Of a stretch of DNA of 64,000 nucleotides, positions 6,820 to 16,180 are shown one piece after another (position 1 is the first letter of the stretch; each line of letters opens with the position of its first letter). The DNA is taken from the NCBI RefSeq assembly GCF_900106805.1, contig NZ_FNNP01000001.1, positions 682,001 to 746,000 of the forward strand. The letters are read 5' to 3'. The position numbers and the translations under genes were made by a program. The notes below the pieces were generated by a model, which searched no databases, was not told where the DNA came from, and saw only the letters and a list, made by a program, of their open reading frames with translations. This stretch comes from Ruegeria halocynthiae (GTDB taxonomy: Bacteria > Pseudomonadota > Alphaproteobacteria > Rhodobacterales > Rhodobacteraceae).

Positions 6820-8862
6820 CTATGACCTCCTGCGACGTCGACGACCAGTATTTTGATCATCGCCGCCGGTATTGAAAGACGGCGAGGGCAGGGTGACGAT
6901 CTGTGCCAGTTCAGGGAATGGGTCGGTTTTGTGCGGAATCGCGTTGGCCGCGACGAAATGGTCCTGGAACTTTGGCTCGATAGCGGTTTCAACCTTGGTG
7001 ATTTCGCGCACAACGCGTTCAATTTCAACCCGTGATCCGATATTGCACAGCGCAATCCGCGCGCCGGTTCCGGCGGCGTTGCCTGCGCTGGAAACCTTCT
7101 CCAACGGCGCATCGGGGATCATGCCCAACACCATCGCGTGTTTGGTTGAAATATGTGCTCCGAAAGCTCCGGCCAGCACCACGCGATCGACTCGGTCGAC
7201 CTCCATTTCGTCCATCAACAACCGCGCACCGGCATAAAGCGCGGATTTGGCCAATTGGATGGCGCGGATGTCGCCTTGGGTGACGGTGATACGTGGGCCA
7301 CCCTCGGCGCTGGCGTCATGGATCAGATATGCGTGCGTTCGTCCTTCGGGGACATTGCGGGTTGTGCCGGTCTGTTCGGCCGATCCGATCAATCCGCTTT
7401 CATCCAGCAACCCGGCGATACGCATCTCGGCCACAGCCTCGATAATGCCCGAGCCGCAGATGCCGGTGATGCCGGTGGTCGCGATATCCAGATCAAAGCC
7501 GTCTTCATCCGACCATTTTTCAGATCCGATGACGCGAAACCGGGGTTCTTTGGTTACCGGGTCAATCTCGATCCGCTCAATGGCTCCGGGCGCGGCGCGC
7601 TGGCCAGAGCTGATCTGGGCCCCCTCAAAGGCGGGCCCGGTGGGCGAGGAACAGGCCAGCACCCGGCGCGTGTCACCCAGCAGGATTTCAGCGTTGGTGC
7701 CGACATCCACGATCAGCACGAGGTCTTCAGATTTTCCCGGCTCCTCAGAGAGCGCGACCGCAGCACAGTCAGCCCCCACATGGCCCGCAATACAAGGCAG
7801 GATATAAACCTGAGCGCGTGGATTCATGTTGGTCAGGCCCATCTCGCGGGCAGGCAGGGAAATGCTTTCGGAAGTTGTCAATGCGAACGGGGCTTGACCC
7901 AGTTCGACCGGATCGAGGCCCAGCAACAGATGGTGCATGACCGGGTTACACACGAAAACCGTCTCGACAATCAGCGCGGCGTCAATCCCGGCTTCGTCAG
8001 CGATCGAGGTGGTCAAATCATTGATCGCCTCGCGCACGGCTTTGGTCATTTCCTGATCACCGCCGGGGTTCATCATGGCATAGGACACACGGCTCATGAG
8101 ATCTTCGCCAAAACGAATCTGCGGGTTCATCAGACCCGAAGATGCCTTGACTTCGCCTGTGTCCAGATCGGTCAGATGCGCCGCGATGGTTGTCGAGCCC
8201 AGGTCGATGGCTAGTCCATACAGGCCCTGTTCGTGCAGGCCGGGCCAGATTTCGATGACACGCGCCACAGTATCCTTGTGGCCTTTGTGAACGGCAACCG
8301 TGACCTCCCATTTGCCCTTGCGCAAGACGGGTTGCAGTTTGGACATCAACGACAGATCTGCAGTCACGGCTTCGATGTTCCATTGCTCGCGCAACGCGCG
8401 TTCCAGTCGCTCAAGATCACCGGTGGGGGAATGCATGTCGGGTTCTTCCACCACAACAAAATACAGACGGGTCGCGGGGTCCATGATGATAGCTCTGGCT
8501 GTTGCAGCCTTGCGAACAACCTGGCGGTGGACCTGACTTTCAGGTGGTACGTCGATCACTACGTTGCCTTGTACTGATGCCTGACAGCCCAAACGACGGC
8601 CCGGTTTCAGTCCGCGTTTATCATCATAGCGCTGTTCAACTGCGTTCCATTCACTCAACGCGTCCTCAGAGACGGTGACGCCATGCTTGGGAAACTCGCC
8701 ATAGCTGGGGGTGATCTGACATTTCGAACAAATCCCGCGCCCACCGCAGACCGAATCCAGATCGACGCCCAACTGGCGTGCCGCTGTCAGGATTGGAGTG
8801 CCAACGGGAAAATGCCCGCGTTTGCCGGAAGGGGTGAAGACGACAAGGGGATCGGTGGTCAT
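6820..8862 (-). CDS. RamA/RACo-like corrinoid protein reactivase (2Fe-2S + DUF4445 ASKHA)
   Basis: This 680-residue protein belongs to the activators that use ATP to reduce inactive cob(II)alamin back to cob(I)alamin on corrinoid methyl carriers. The N-terminus is a ferredoxin-like domain with cysteines C39, C45, C48 and C93, the plant-type 2Fe-2S pattern (C-X5-C-X2-C plus a distant Cys). The rest matches the RACo linker, middle and C-terminal ASKHA domains: AIDLGSTTIAAHLTDLDTG, NPQIRFGEDLMSRVSYA, VDVGTNAEILLG and VLAGAFGAHIS. The C-terminus ends in six consecutive arginines and serine. The start MTTDPLVVFT follows AAAGGCAGG; a longer upstream frame lacks family features. Related activators are needed for split methionine synthase in Phaeobacter (from memory). 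It probably serves the corrinoid system of the 3411-5723 operon. Confidence 0.9.
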   Translation of the reverse strand: MTTDPLVVFTPSGKRGHFPVGTPILTAARQLGVDLDSVCGGRGICSKCQITPSYGEFPKHGVTVSEDALSEWNAVEQRYDDKRGLKPGRRLGCQASVQGNVVIDVPPESQVHRQVVRKAATARAIIMDPATRLYFVVVEEPDMHSPTGDLERLERALREQWNIEAVTADLSLMSKLQPVLRKGKWEVTVAVHKGHKDTVARVIEIWPGLHEQGLYGLAIDLGSTTIAAHLTDLDTGEVKASSGLMNPQIRFGEDLMSRVSYAMMNPGGDQEMTKAVREAINDLTTSIADEAGIDAALIVETVFVCNPVMHHLLLGLDPVELGQAPFALTTSESISLPAREMGLTNMNPRAQVYILPCIAGHVGADCAAVALSEEPGKSEDLVLIVDVGTNAEILLGDTRRVLACSSPTGPAFEGAQISSGQRAAPGAIERIEIDPVTKEPRFRVIGSEKWSDEDGFDLDIATTGITGICGSGIIEAVAEMRIAGLLDESGLIGSAEQTGTTRNVPEGRTHAYLIHDASAEGGPRITVTQGDIRAIQLAKSALYAGARLLMDEMEVDRVDRVVLAGAFGAHISTKHAMVLGMIPDAPLEKVSSAGNAAGTGARIALCNIGSRVEIERVVREITKVETAIEPKFQDHFVAANAIPHKTDPFPELAQIVTLPSPSFNTGGDDQNTGRRRRRRS

Positions 8863-8864
8863 GA

Positions 8865-10526
<1,662 letters not shown>

Positions 10527-10586
10527 GGAAGCGATGCCCTGATCGGGGCATTGCAAAACTATTGGCGCAGACGAACGGAAACCGCG

Positions 10587-11750
10587 ATGACACCTGCTGC
10601 CCGTGTTCAAGCCTCGATCGAGATTCTCGACGATATTCTTTCCGGCGCCCCGGTTGAGAAGGCATTAACCGGCTGGGCACGGCGCAGCCGGTTTGCGGGT
10701 TCAAAAGACCGAGCGGCAATACGCGACCATGTATTCGACGCATTGCGATGCAGGCGATCTTTCGCAGCTTACGGAGGGTCGGAAACAGGTCGCGGTCTGA
10801 TGATCGGCGCTGTTCGGTCCGCAGAGGGCAATCTTGCGGATGTATTTACTGGCGCGCGTTATGCCCCTGCGCAGGTGACCGAAGCCGAAAAGGGCCGGGC
10901 GTTTCAGACCGACGCAGAGCGCCTGGACATTCCAGAATGGCTTTGGCCGTCATTTCAGGCCGCACTGAAAGATGAGGCTGAACCTGCCGCCAATTCACTG
11001 CAATCCCGCGCCCCTGTGCATCTGAGAGTAAATCTGGCCAAGGCAGATCTGCCACAGGCCATGCAATCGTTGTCGGATGACGGCATACAAACACATCCTC
11101 ATCCGGCTTGCGACACTGCACTTGAAGTCACGGAGGGCGCGCGCCGGATTTCTCACAGCCAGGCCTATGCCAATGGGATTGTCGAGCTGCAGGACGCCGC
11201 AAGTCAGGCGGTTATTGCGGCGCTGGAATTGCGTCCGGCAATGCGGGTCCTAGATTACTGCGCAGGTGGCGGTGGCAAAACTCTGGCCTTGGCAGCAAGG
11301 GCGCAGGACGTTCAGGTCTTTGCTCATGATGCCAATCCAGACCGTATGCGTGACCTGCCGGCGCGTACAAAAAGAGCCGGGGCCGAGGTCACGATACTGA
11401 CCACTGATCAGGTTGCAGATCAGGCTCCGTTTGATGTGGTATTGATTGATGTACCTTGTTCCGGCAGCGGATCGTGGCGGCGCGCTCCGGCGGGTAAATG
11501 GGCACTGACGCCAGATGGGTTGGACACGCTGACACAGACCCAGGCTTCGATCATGAGGAATGCCGCGCCGCTGGTTGCTGAAAAAGGCGTGTTTGTCTAT
11601 GCGACCTGTTCGATGTTGACCGCCGAAAACGATGGAATTGTTGATGATTTCCTTAGCAGACACCCAAGCTGGCACTGCGGATTTCGCAAAACATGGCTGG
11701 TTTCAGAAGGAACCGACGGGTTTTATAGCGCACACTTGACGCGAGATTAG
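10587..11750 (+). CDS. RsmB-type rRNA (cytosine-5)-methyltransferase
   Basis: The 387-residue product is a SAM-dependent RNA m5C methyltransferase of the RsmB/NOP2/Sun family, likely acting on 16S rRNA. It has an N-terminal helical NusB-like part (residues 1-130), the SAM motif VLDYCAGGGGKTLALAA, the catalytic motif IV DVPCSGSGSWRR and the second cysteine in motif VI YATCSML. Both cysteines of the family mechanism are therefore present. The start MTPAARVQAS at 10587 was preferred; a start 36 nt earlier lies in the 3' arm of a small hairpin. Which cytosine is modified cannot be decided here, so no symbol is given. Confidence 0.88.
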   Translation: MTPAARVQASIEILDDILSGAPVEKALTGWARRSRFAGSKDRAAIRDHVFDALRCRRSFAAYGGSETGRGLMIGAVRSAEGNLADVFTGARYAPAQVTEAEKGRAFQTDAERLDIPEWLWPSFQAALKDEAEPAANSLQSRAPVHLRVNLAKADLPQAMQSLSDDGIQTHPHPACDTALEVTEGARRISHSQAYANGIVELQDAASQAVIAALELRPAMRVLDYCAGGGGKTLALAARAQDVQVFAHDANPDRMRDLPARTKRAGAEVTILTTDQVADQAPFDVVLIDVPCSGSGSWRRAPAGKWALTPDGLDTLTQTQASIMRNAAPLVAEKGVFVYATCSMLTAENDGIVDDFLSRHPSWHCGFRKTWLVSEGTDGFYSAHLTRD

Positions 11751-11791
11751 GTAATAAAAAACAACTCTGGGGAGTTTACGTCGCAAAACTA

Positions 11792-11806
11792 TTAAGCGAT
11801 GATTAA
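11792..11806 (+). promoter_or_regulatory. CtrA-binding box upstream of cckA
   Basis: The sequence TTAAGCGATGATTAACC holds a perfect TTAA-N7-TTAA, the full CtrA site known from Caulobacter and relatives, with the common C after the second half-site. Its right end is 48 nt ahead of the cckA ATG, where it could overlap the promoter. CtrA is the final target of the CckA phosphorelay. Confidence 0.7.
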
Positions 11807-11854
11807 CCATTACTGGCCGATAAAGGTCAGAAATTATCATAACCCGAGCTATTT

Positions 11855-14146
11855 ATGTCTAGTGTTTCTGAAGTATTTCCCTACCGTCCAGGTCGATGGG
11901 GGATTGATCGCGGGCGCTATGTCTCGCTTGCTCTTATCGCCGTTCTCCTAAGCTCATTGCCCATTTTGGGTGTCCTGCCGCCTCAGTTGAACGCGGGGGT
12001 CTCAGCAGTTGGCTTGTCGTTTCTCGTGGTGGTGGCCGTCGCGCTGCTACGTGCCAGGATTGCTACGTTGATCCAGGCGCAAACTTATGCAGCACTATCG
12101 ACCTTTCTGGAACAGGAACCCGACGCCTGTGTCATTACCGATATTGCCGGTGAGATTCAGCTGGTAAATTCACACGCCAAGGCCCGTTTGGTAAAGAACA
12201 CAGGAACGCGCCTCGATGAATGTCTCGGATCCGTGTTCGCAAATCCGTCCGCCGTTCTGCTGCGATTGCAGTCGCTTGCTCAGGTAACAGGCACTGCCGA
12301 GGAAGACATTGTTACGCGAGGACAATCAGTACCAGTTTCCGTTTCAAAGATAAGTAATGACCGTTTTTGTTGGCGCTTTAGGCTGGGTGCGCCGCGATTG
12401 TGGCGTAACGTTCAACTGCCCGTCGTGACGGTCGGGAGAAATGAAATTGTCCTTGATGCCAACGAAGCGGCGATTGAGTTGTTTGGTCAGATCCCGACAG
12501 TGTTGAATCAAATTCCTCAGGCCGATAACGAAGAGAGTAAAAATATCATTCGGGTCGGTGCGACTGATGCCGAAAGGGCGTACGAGATTTCAACCCTAAG
12601 GCACAGCGGGATTGCGCGTGAATTGCTTTTGACGCCGGTTTGCGAGGCAGAAGTAACCGAGCAGAGAGCGTCGTTCGCCGACCTGCCGGTTCCGATCATG
12701 CGTTTGTCTCCGCACGGTGAAATCTGGGAAGCAAACCGGCTCGCTAAGGAACTGGTGGGTGAGATACAGCCGGGCACATCCAATATTGAAGAAATGATGC
12801 AGGGGTTGGGCTACCCGATCCGGGACTGGCTGACCCATGCCGCCGAGCAGGGCTCGGCATCGCGGTCGGAAATATTGCGTCTGGCACGAAAAGACAAAGA
12901 GGTTTTCGTACAGGTCACACTGTCGCGTATTTTCAGCGATGGTCAGGTCTGCCTGATCGCCGTTCTGAACGATGCGACAGAATTGAAAACGCTGGAGGCG
13001 CAATTTGTTCAGGGCCAAAAGATGCAAGCCGTCGGGCAGTTGGCCGGTGGTGTTGCGCATGACTTCAATAATTTGCTGACCGCGATTTCAGGCCACTGTG
13101 ATCTGCTGCTATTGCGCCACGATCAGAACGACCCGAACTACGGTGATCTTGTGCAGATCAACCAGAACGCTAATCGCGCGGCGGCTCTGGTCAGCCAGTT
13201 GCTGGCATTTTCTCGCAAACAGACCCTTCGACCCGAGGTTCTGGATCTGCGCGACACGATTTCCGATCTCATTCATCTGTTGAACCGGTTGGTCGGCGAA
13301 AAGGTGCGTCTCACCCTCAGCCATGATCCGGTTCTCAAGCCTGTGTGCGCCGACAAACGCCAGCTCGAGCAGGTGTTGATGAATCTCGTCGTCAATGCGC
13401 GCGATGCCATGCCTGAGGGCGGAGAGATTCGGATCGAAACCGAAGTGGTGACGCTGGACCGGCCCATCTCACGCGATCGGGCAACGGTGCAGCCGGGCGA
13501 GTATGTGACGGTAAAGGTCATCGACAGCGGTGTCGGCATTCCTGCGGACAAGTTGCAGAAAGTGTTTGAGCCATTTTATACCACGAAGCGCACCGGCGAA
13601 GGTACAGGCTTGGGTCTGTCCACTGTCTACGGGATCGTAAAGCAGACCGGCGGTTTTATTTTTGTCGACAGCATTCAGGGCAAGGGAACCGAGTTTACCG
13701 TCCTTTTGCCCGTCAGCGCCGCTGTTGAAACGCCCAAGCCGGTTGCTCCGGCAGCTATAGATGAACAGAGCTCGGGGCAGGGAGAAGGCGTTGTTCTTCT
13801 GGTCGAAGACGAAGCTCCGGTTCGGGCCTTTGCGACGCGAGCGCTGCGGTTGAAAGGCTACACCGTGCTCGAGGCTGAATCGGCCGAGGATGCTTTGCAA
13901 TTGCTGGATGATCCAGTCCTTTCGGTGGATGTTTTCGTTACCGATGTGGTCATGCCCGGCATGGACGGCCCGACCTGGGTACGCGAAGCCATGAAGACGC
14001 GCCCGGACGTGCGGGTGGTCTTCATGTCAGGTTACACCGAAGGCGCATTTGGCGAAGCAGGTCCCGAGATTGAGAACTCTACCTTCCTGCCGAAGCCTTT
14101 CTCGCTGACGCAATTGACCGAAGCGGTGTTTCAGCAGCTGAACTGA
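11855..14146 (+). CDS. cckA: Hybrid sensor histidine kinase CckA
   Basis: CckA passes phosphate through ChpT to CtrA, controlling cell cycle in Caulobacter and motility, quorum responses and gene transfer agents in Rhodobacterales. The 763-residue product has two N-terminal membrane segments (about 22-40 and 47-66), PAS-like regions (about 78-260 and 275-375), a HisKA domain with the CckA-type H box GGVAHDFNNLLTAISGH (His402), a HATPase domain (NLVVNARDAMPEGG, GTGLGLSTVYGIV) and a C-terminal receiver with phospho-acceptor Asp697 (VTDVVMPGMDG) and LPKPF lysine. Order and length match the family. A CtrA box precedes it. The stop is 5 nt from the convergent sulfotransferase-like gene. Confidence 0.95.
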   Translation: MSSVSEVFPYRPGRWGIDRGRYVSLALIAVLLSSLPILGVLPPQLNAGVSAVGLSFLVVVAVALLRARIATLIQAQTYAALSTFLEQEPDACVITDIAGEIQLVNSHAKARLVKNTGTRLDECLGSVFANPSAVLLRLQSLAQVTGTAEEDIVTRGQSVPVSVSKISNDRFCWRFRLGAPRLWRNVQLPVVTVGRNEIVLDANEAAIELFGQIPTVLNQIPQADNEESKNIIRVGATDAERAYEISTLRHSGIARELLLTPVCEAEVTEQRASFADLPVPIMRLSPHGEIWEANRLAKELVGEIQPGTSNIEEMMQGLGYPIRDWLTHAAEQGSASRSEILRLARKDKEVFVQVTLSRIFSDGQVCLIAVLNDATELKTLEAQFVQGQKMQAVGQLAGGVAHDFNNLLTAISGHCDLLLLRHDQNDPNYGDLVQINQNANRAAALVSQLLAFSRKQTLRPEVLDLRDTISDLIHLLNRLVGEKVRLTLSHDPVLKPVCADKRQLEQVLMNLVVNARDAMPEGGEIRIETEVVTLDRPISRDRATVQPGEYVTVKVIDSGVGIPADKLQKVFEPFYTTKRTGEGTGLGLSTVYGIVKQTGGFIFVDSIQGKGTEFTVLLPVSAAVETPKPVAPAAIDEQSSGQGEGVVLLVEDEAPVRAFATRALRLKGYTVLEAESAEDALQLLDDPVLSVDVFVTDVVMPGMDGPTWVREAMKTRPDVRVVFMSGYTEGAFGEAGPEIENSTFLPKPFSLTQLTEAVFQQLN

Positions 14147-14151
14147 GTGTA

Positions 14152-14745
14152 CTATCTTGCGGCCTGATGCAGGGCGAATTCCGCTGTGTGGAGTGACTGA
14201 AACTGCCGTTTGGTGTCTGTCGAAAGGTCCATCGGGCGGTCAGGGGAGACATTTTCACGCCGAAGCTCAATGTCGCATTCAAGTCGTTCCCGCAGGAACT
14301 CCAATATCTTCTCTTGGTTTTCGTACTTGAAGACATGGGTTGCACCCGCACCATTGCTGCGAGGTAACAGAAAATCGCTCTGACATCCGACATCTGCGAA
14401 AGCCGGGCGGGGTCCTTGCATGTATGCGTTCAAAAACGCATCGAAGCTCAGGTTTTGTGTGGAATGCTCGTGGTTGGTCAATTCTGGGCGCGAGCGATAC
14501 CGATACCAGCTTCCCAGCCAGTCGATGGGCTCGCGGACGATCGCCATCACCTCCATCTCGGTATCGAACATTTTTCGAAACATGGTCTGAAAGAAGCGAT
14601 CATATCGGCGCATGTTCGCGTGTTTCAGGTCGGTGGGCCCAGATACAACGATATCTGCCCAGTCGCGTAAGGCGGTCTGATAAGCGGTGCTGCCAGTTTT
14701 GGGGACGGACAAAAGCGCCAGCCGCTTTTCATAGAAAACAAGCAT
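14152..14745 (-). CDS. Sulfotransferase-family protein
   Basis: The 197-residue product carries the 5'-phosphosulfate-binding motif of PAPS sulfotransferases near the N-terminus, LLSVPKTGSTAYQTALRDW (PKTGST at residues 15-20). The second region VMAIVREPIDWLGSWYRYRSRP fits the 3'-phosphate-binding segment (REP, then S). It is short compared with most sulfotransferases (250-350 aa), so a compact or partly degraded form is possible. The acceptor is unknown; a glycan, lipid or small molecule are all possible. It stands alone between convergent cckA and divergent recA and has no glycan genes nearby. Confidence 0.75.
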   Translation of the reverse strand: MLVFYEKRLALLSVPKTGSTAYQTALRDWADIVVSGPTDLKHANMRRYDRFFQTMFRKMFDTEMEVMAIVREPIDWLGSWYRYRSRPELTNHEHSTQNLSFDAFLNAYMQGPRPAFADVGCQSDFLLPRSNGAGATHVFKYENQEKILEFLRERLECDIELRRENVSPDRPMDLSTDTKRQFQSLHTAEFALHQAAR

Positions 14746-14866
14746 TTATCTTTTCTCTTCAACGCTTTTTCGTGTCGCAGGTTGTCGTAAACGACTCTTT
14801 AACACAATTGTTGAAATGTTGATTGCATAAGTTTTAGTTGAAATGTTCTCTTTTTGGTCCCATAAG

Positions 14867-14881
14867 GAACAAGAGGCGAAC
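14867..14881 (+). promoter_or_regulatory. LexA (SOS) box of recA
   Basis: GAACAAGAGGCGAAC is a perfect GAAC-N7-GAAC, the complement of the alphaproteobacterial LexA site GTTC-N7-GTTC. It lies 55 nt upstream of the recA ATG. A second, imperfect copy in the opposite sense, GTTCTCTTTTTGGTC (14845-14859, one mismatch in the second half), lies 7 nt further upstream. Confidence 0.8.
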
Positions 14882-14936
14882 AAAGCAGCGATTGCCGCCC
14901 GTCAAAGGGTGTGACAAAAGGGATAGTGACAGGACA

Positions 14937-16001
14937 ATGGCGGATCTTCTGACAATGAGCGACAAGAAAAACGCGGACAAGCAAAAGGCGCTCGACAGCG
15001 CGTTGGCACAGATTGAGCGGCAGTTTGGCAAAGGCTCGATCATGAAGCTGGGCGAAGACTCCAAGCAAGATATCGAGGCCAGCTCGACCGGCTCGCTGGG
15101 GTTGGACATCGCACTGGGAATTGGTGGTCTGCCGATGGGGCGGATTGTTGAAATTTATGGCCCGGAAAGTTCGGGCAAGACCACGCTGACGCTGCATTGT
15201 ATTGCGGAACAGCAAAAACGTGGCGGTGTGTGTGCGTTCGTGGACGCAGAACATGCGCTTGACCCGCAATATGCGCGCAAGCTGGGTGTTGATCTGGACG
15301 AGCTGCTGATCTCGCAGCCCGATACCGGTGAACAGGCACTTGAGATTACCGATACACTGGTACGCTCGGGCGCGGTGAACATGGTCGTCGTCGACTCGGT
15401 TGCGGCGCTGACGCCGAAATCTGAACTCGAGGGCGATATGGGCGACAGCAGCGTCGGTGTTCAGGCCCGGTTGATGAGCCAGGCCATGCGGAAACTGACG
15501 GGCTCGATCAGCCGCTCGAAGTGCATGGTGATCTTTATCAACCAGATTCGGATGAAGATCGGCGTGATGTTTGGCAGCCCCGAAACCACGACTGGTGGCA
15601 ACGCCCTGAAGTTCTACAGCTCGGTTCGTCTGGATATTCGCCGCATCGGCGCGATCAAAGACCGCGATGAAGTTGTTGGCAACCAGACTCGCGTCAAGGT
15701 CGTCAAAAACAAGGTGGCGCCGCCGTTCAAGCAGGTGGAATTCGACATCATGTATGGCGAGGGCATCAGCAAAATGGGTGAGTTGCTGGATCTTGGTGTC
15801 AAGGCTGGCGTGGTCGAGAAATCGGGATCATGGTTCAGCTATGGGGACGAACGGATCGGGCAGGGGCGTGAGAATGCCAAGCAATACCTGCGCGATAACA
15901 GTCGCGCTGCGCTCGAGATCGAAGACAAGATCCGCGCGGCGCACGGTCTGGAATTCGAGATGCCGCCCGAAGCGGAAGAGGATGATATCCTCGAAGCCTA
16001 A
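14937..16001 (+). CDS. recA: Recombinase RecA
   Basis: RecA forms filaments on single-stranded DNA, drives strand exchange and triggers LexA self-cleavage. The 354-residue product is full length, with Walker [14 protein letters not shown], the Walker B region [18 protein letters not shown], the DNA-binding loop region ([35 protein letters not shown]) and an acidic C-terminal tail ending EEDDILEA. The start [10 protein letters not shown] at 14937 was chosen; MSDKKNADK at 14955 is also possible. A LexA box upstream and a terminator downstream make it a single-gene unit. Confidence 0.98.
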   Translation: MADLLTMSDKKNADKQKALDSALAQIERQFGKGSIMKLGEDSKQDIEASSTGSLGLDIALGIGGLPMGRIVEIYGPESSGKTTLTLHCIAEQQKRGGVCAFVDAEHALDPQYARKLGVDLDELLISQPDTGEQALEITDTLVRSGAVNMVVVDSVAALTPKSELEGDMGDSSVGVQARLMSQAMRKLTGSISRSKCMVIFINQIRMKIGVMFGSPETTTGGNALKFYSSVRLDIRRIGAIKDRDEVVGNQTRVKVVKNKVAPPFKQVEFDIMYGEGISKMGELLDLGVKAGVVEKSGSWFSYGDERIGQGRENAKQYLRDNSRAALEIEDKIRAAHGLEFEMPPEAEEDDILEA

Positions 16002-16062
16002 TCAGTTTCTGATGGGAACAGCGGAAATCTTCCGGCGTCCTGATGGTGCCGAGAATATCTGG

Positions 16063-16093
16063 AACAAGGCGGTCTCATCGGGCCGCCTTGTTT
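16063..16093 (+). terminator. Rho-independent terminator after recA
   Basis: Ten-base stem AACAAGGCGG / CCGCCTTGTT with a 10-nt loop, followed by TTCGTT. It lies 61 nt after the recA stop. Confidence 0.75.
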
Positions 16094-16180
16094 CGTTCAG
16101 GCGCGCCTCGCCTGTGGACACTCCGAAGGCGCGCAGCTAAACCTTTGCGGATAAACTGATTGCGCGCTGAGAGAGCCCAA

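Noticed and set aside
7153..8214. 353-residue open frame on the plus strand
   Set aside because: It is antisense to the RamA-like activator whose motifs are clear; no family feature in the plus-strand product.
10531..10554. Hairpin after guaB (ATGCCC/GGGCAT) as a terminator
   Set aside because: The stem is short and no T tract follows; the next gene starts 60 nt after guaB, so it is at best a minor mRNA structure.
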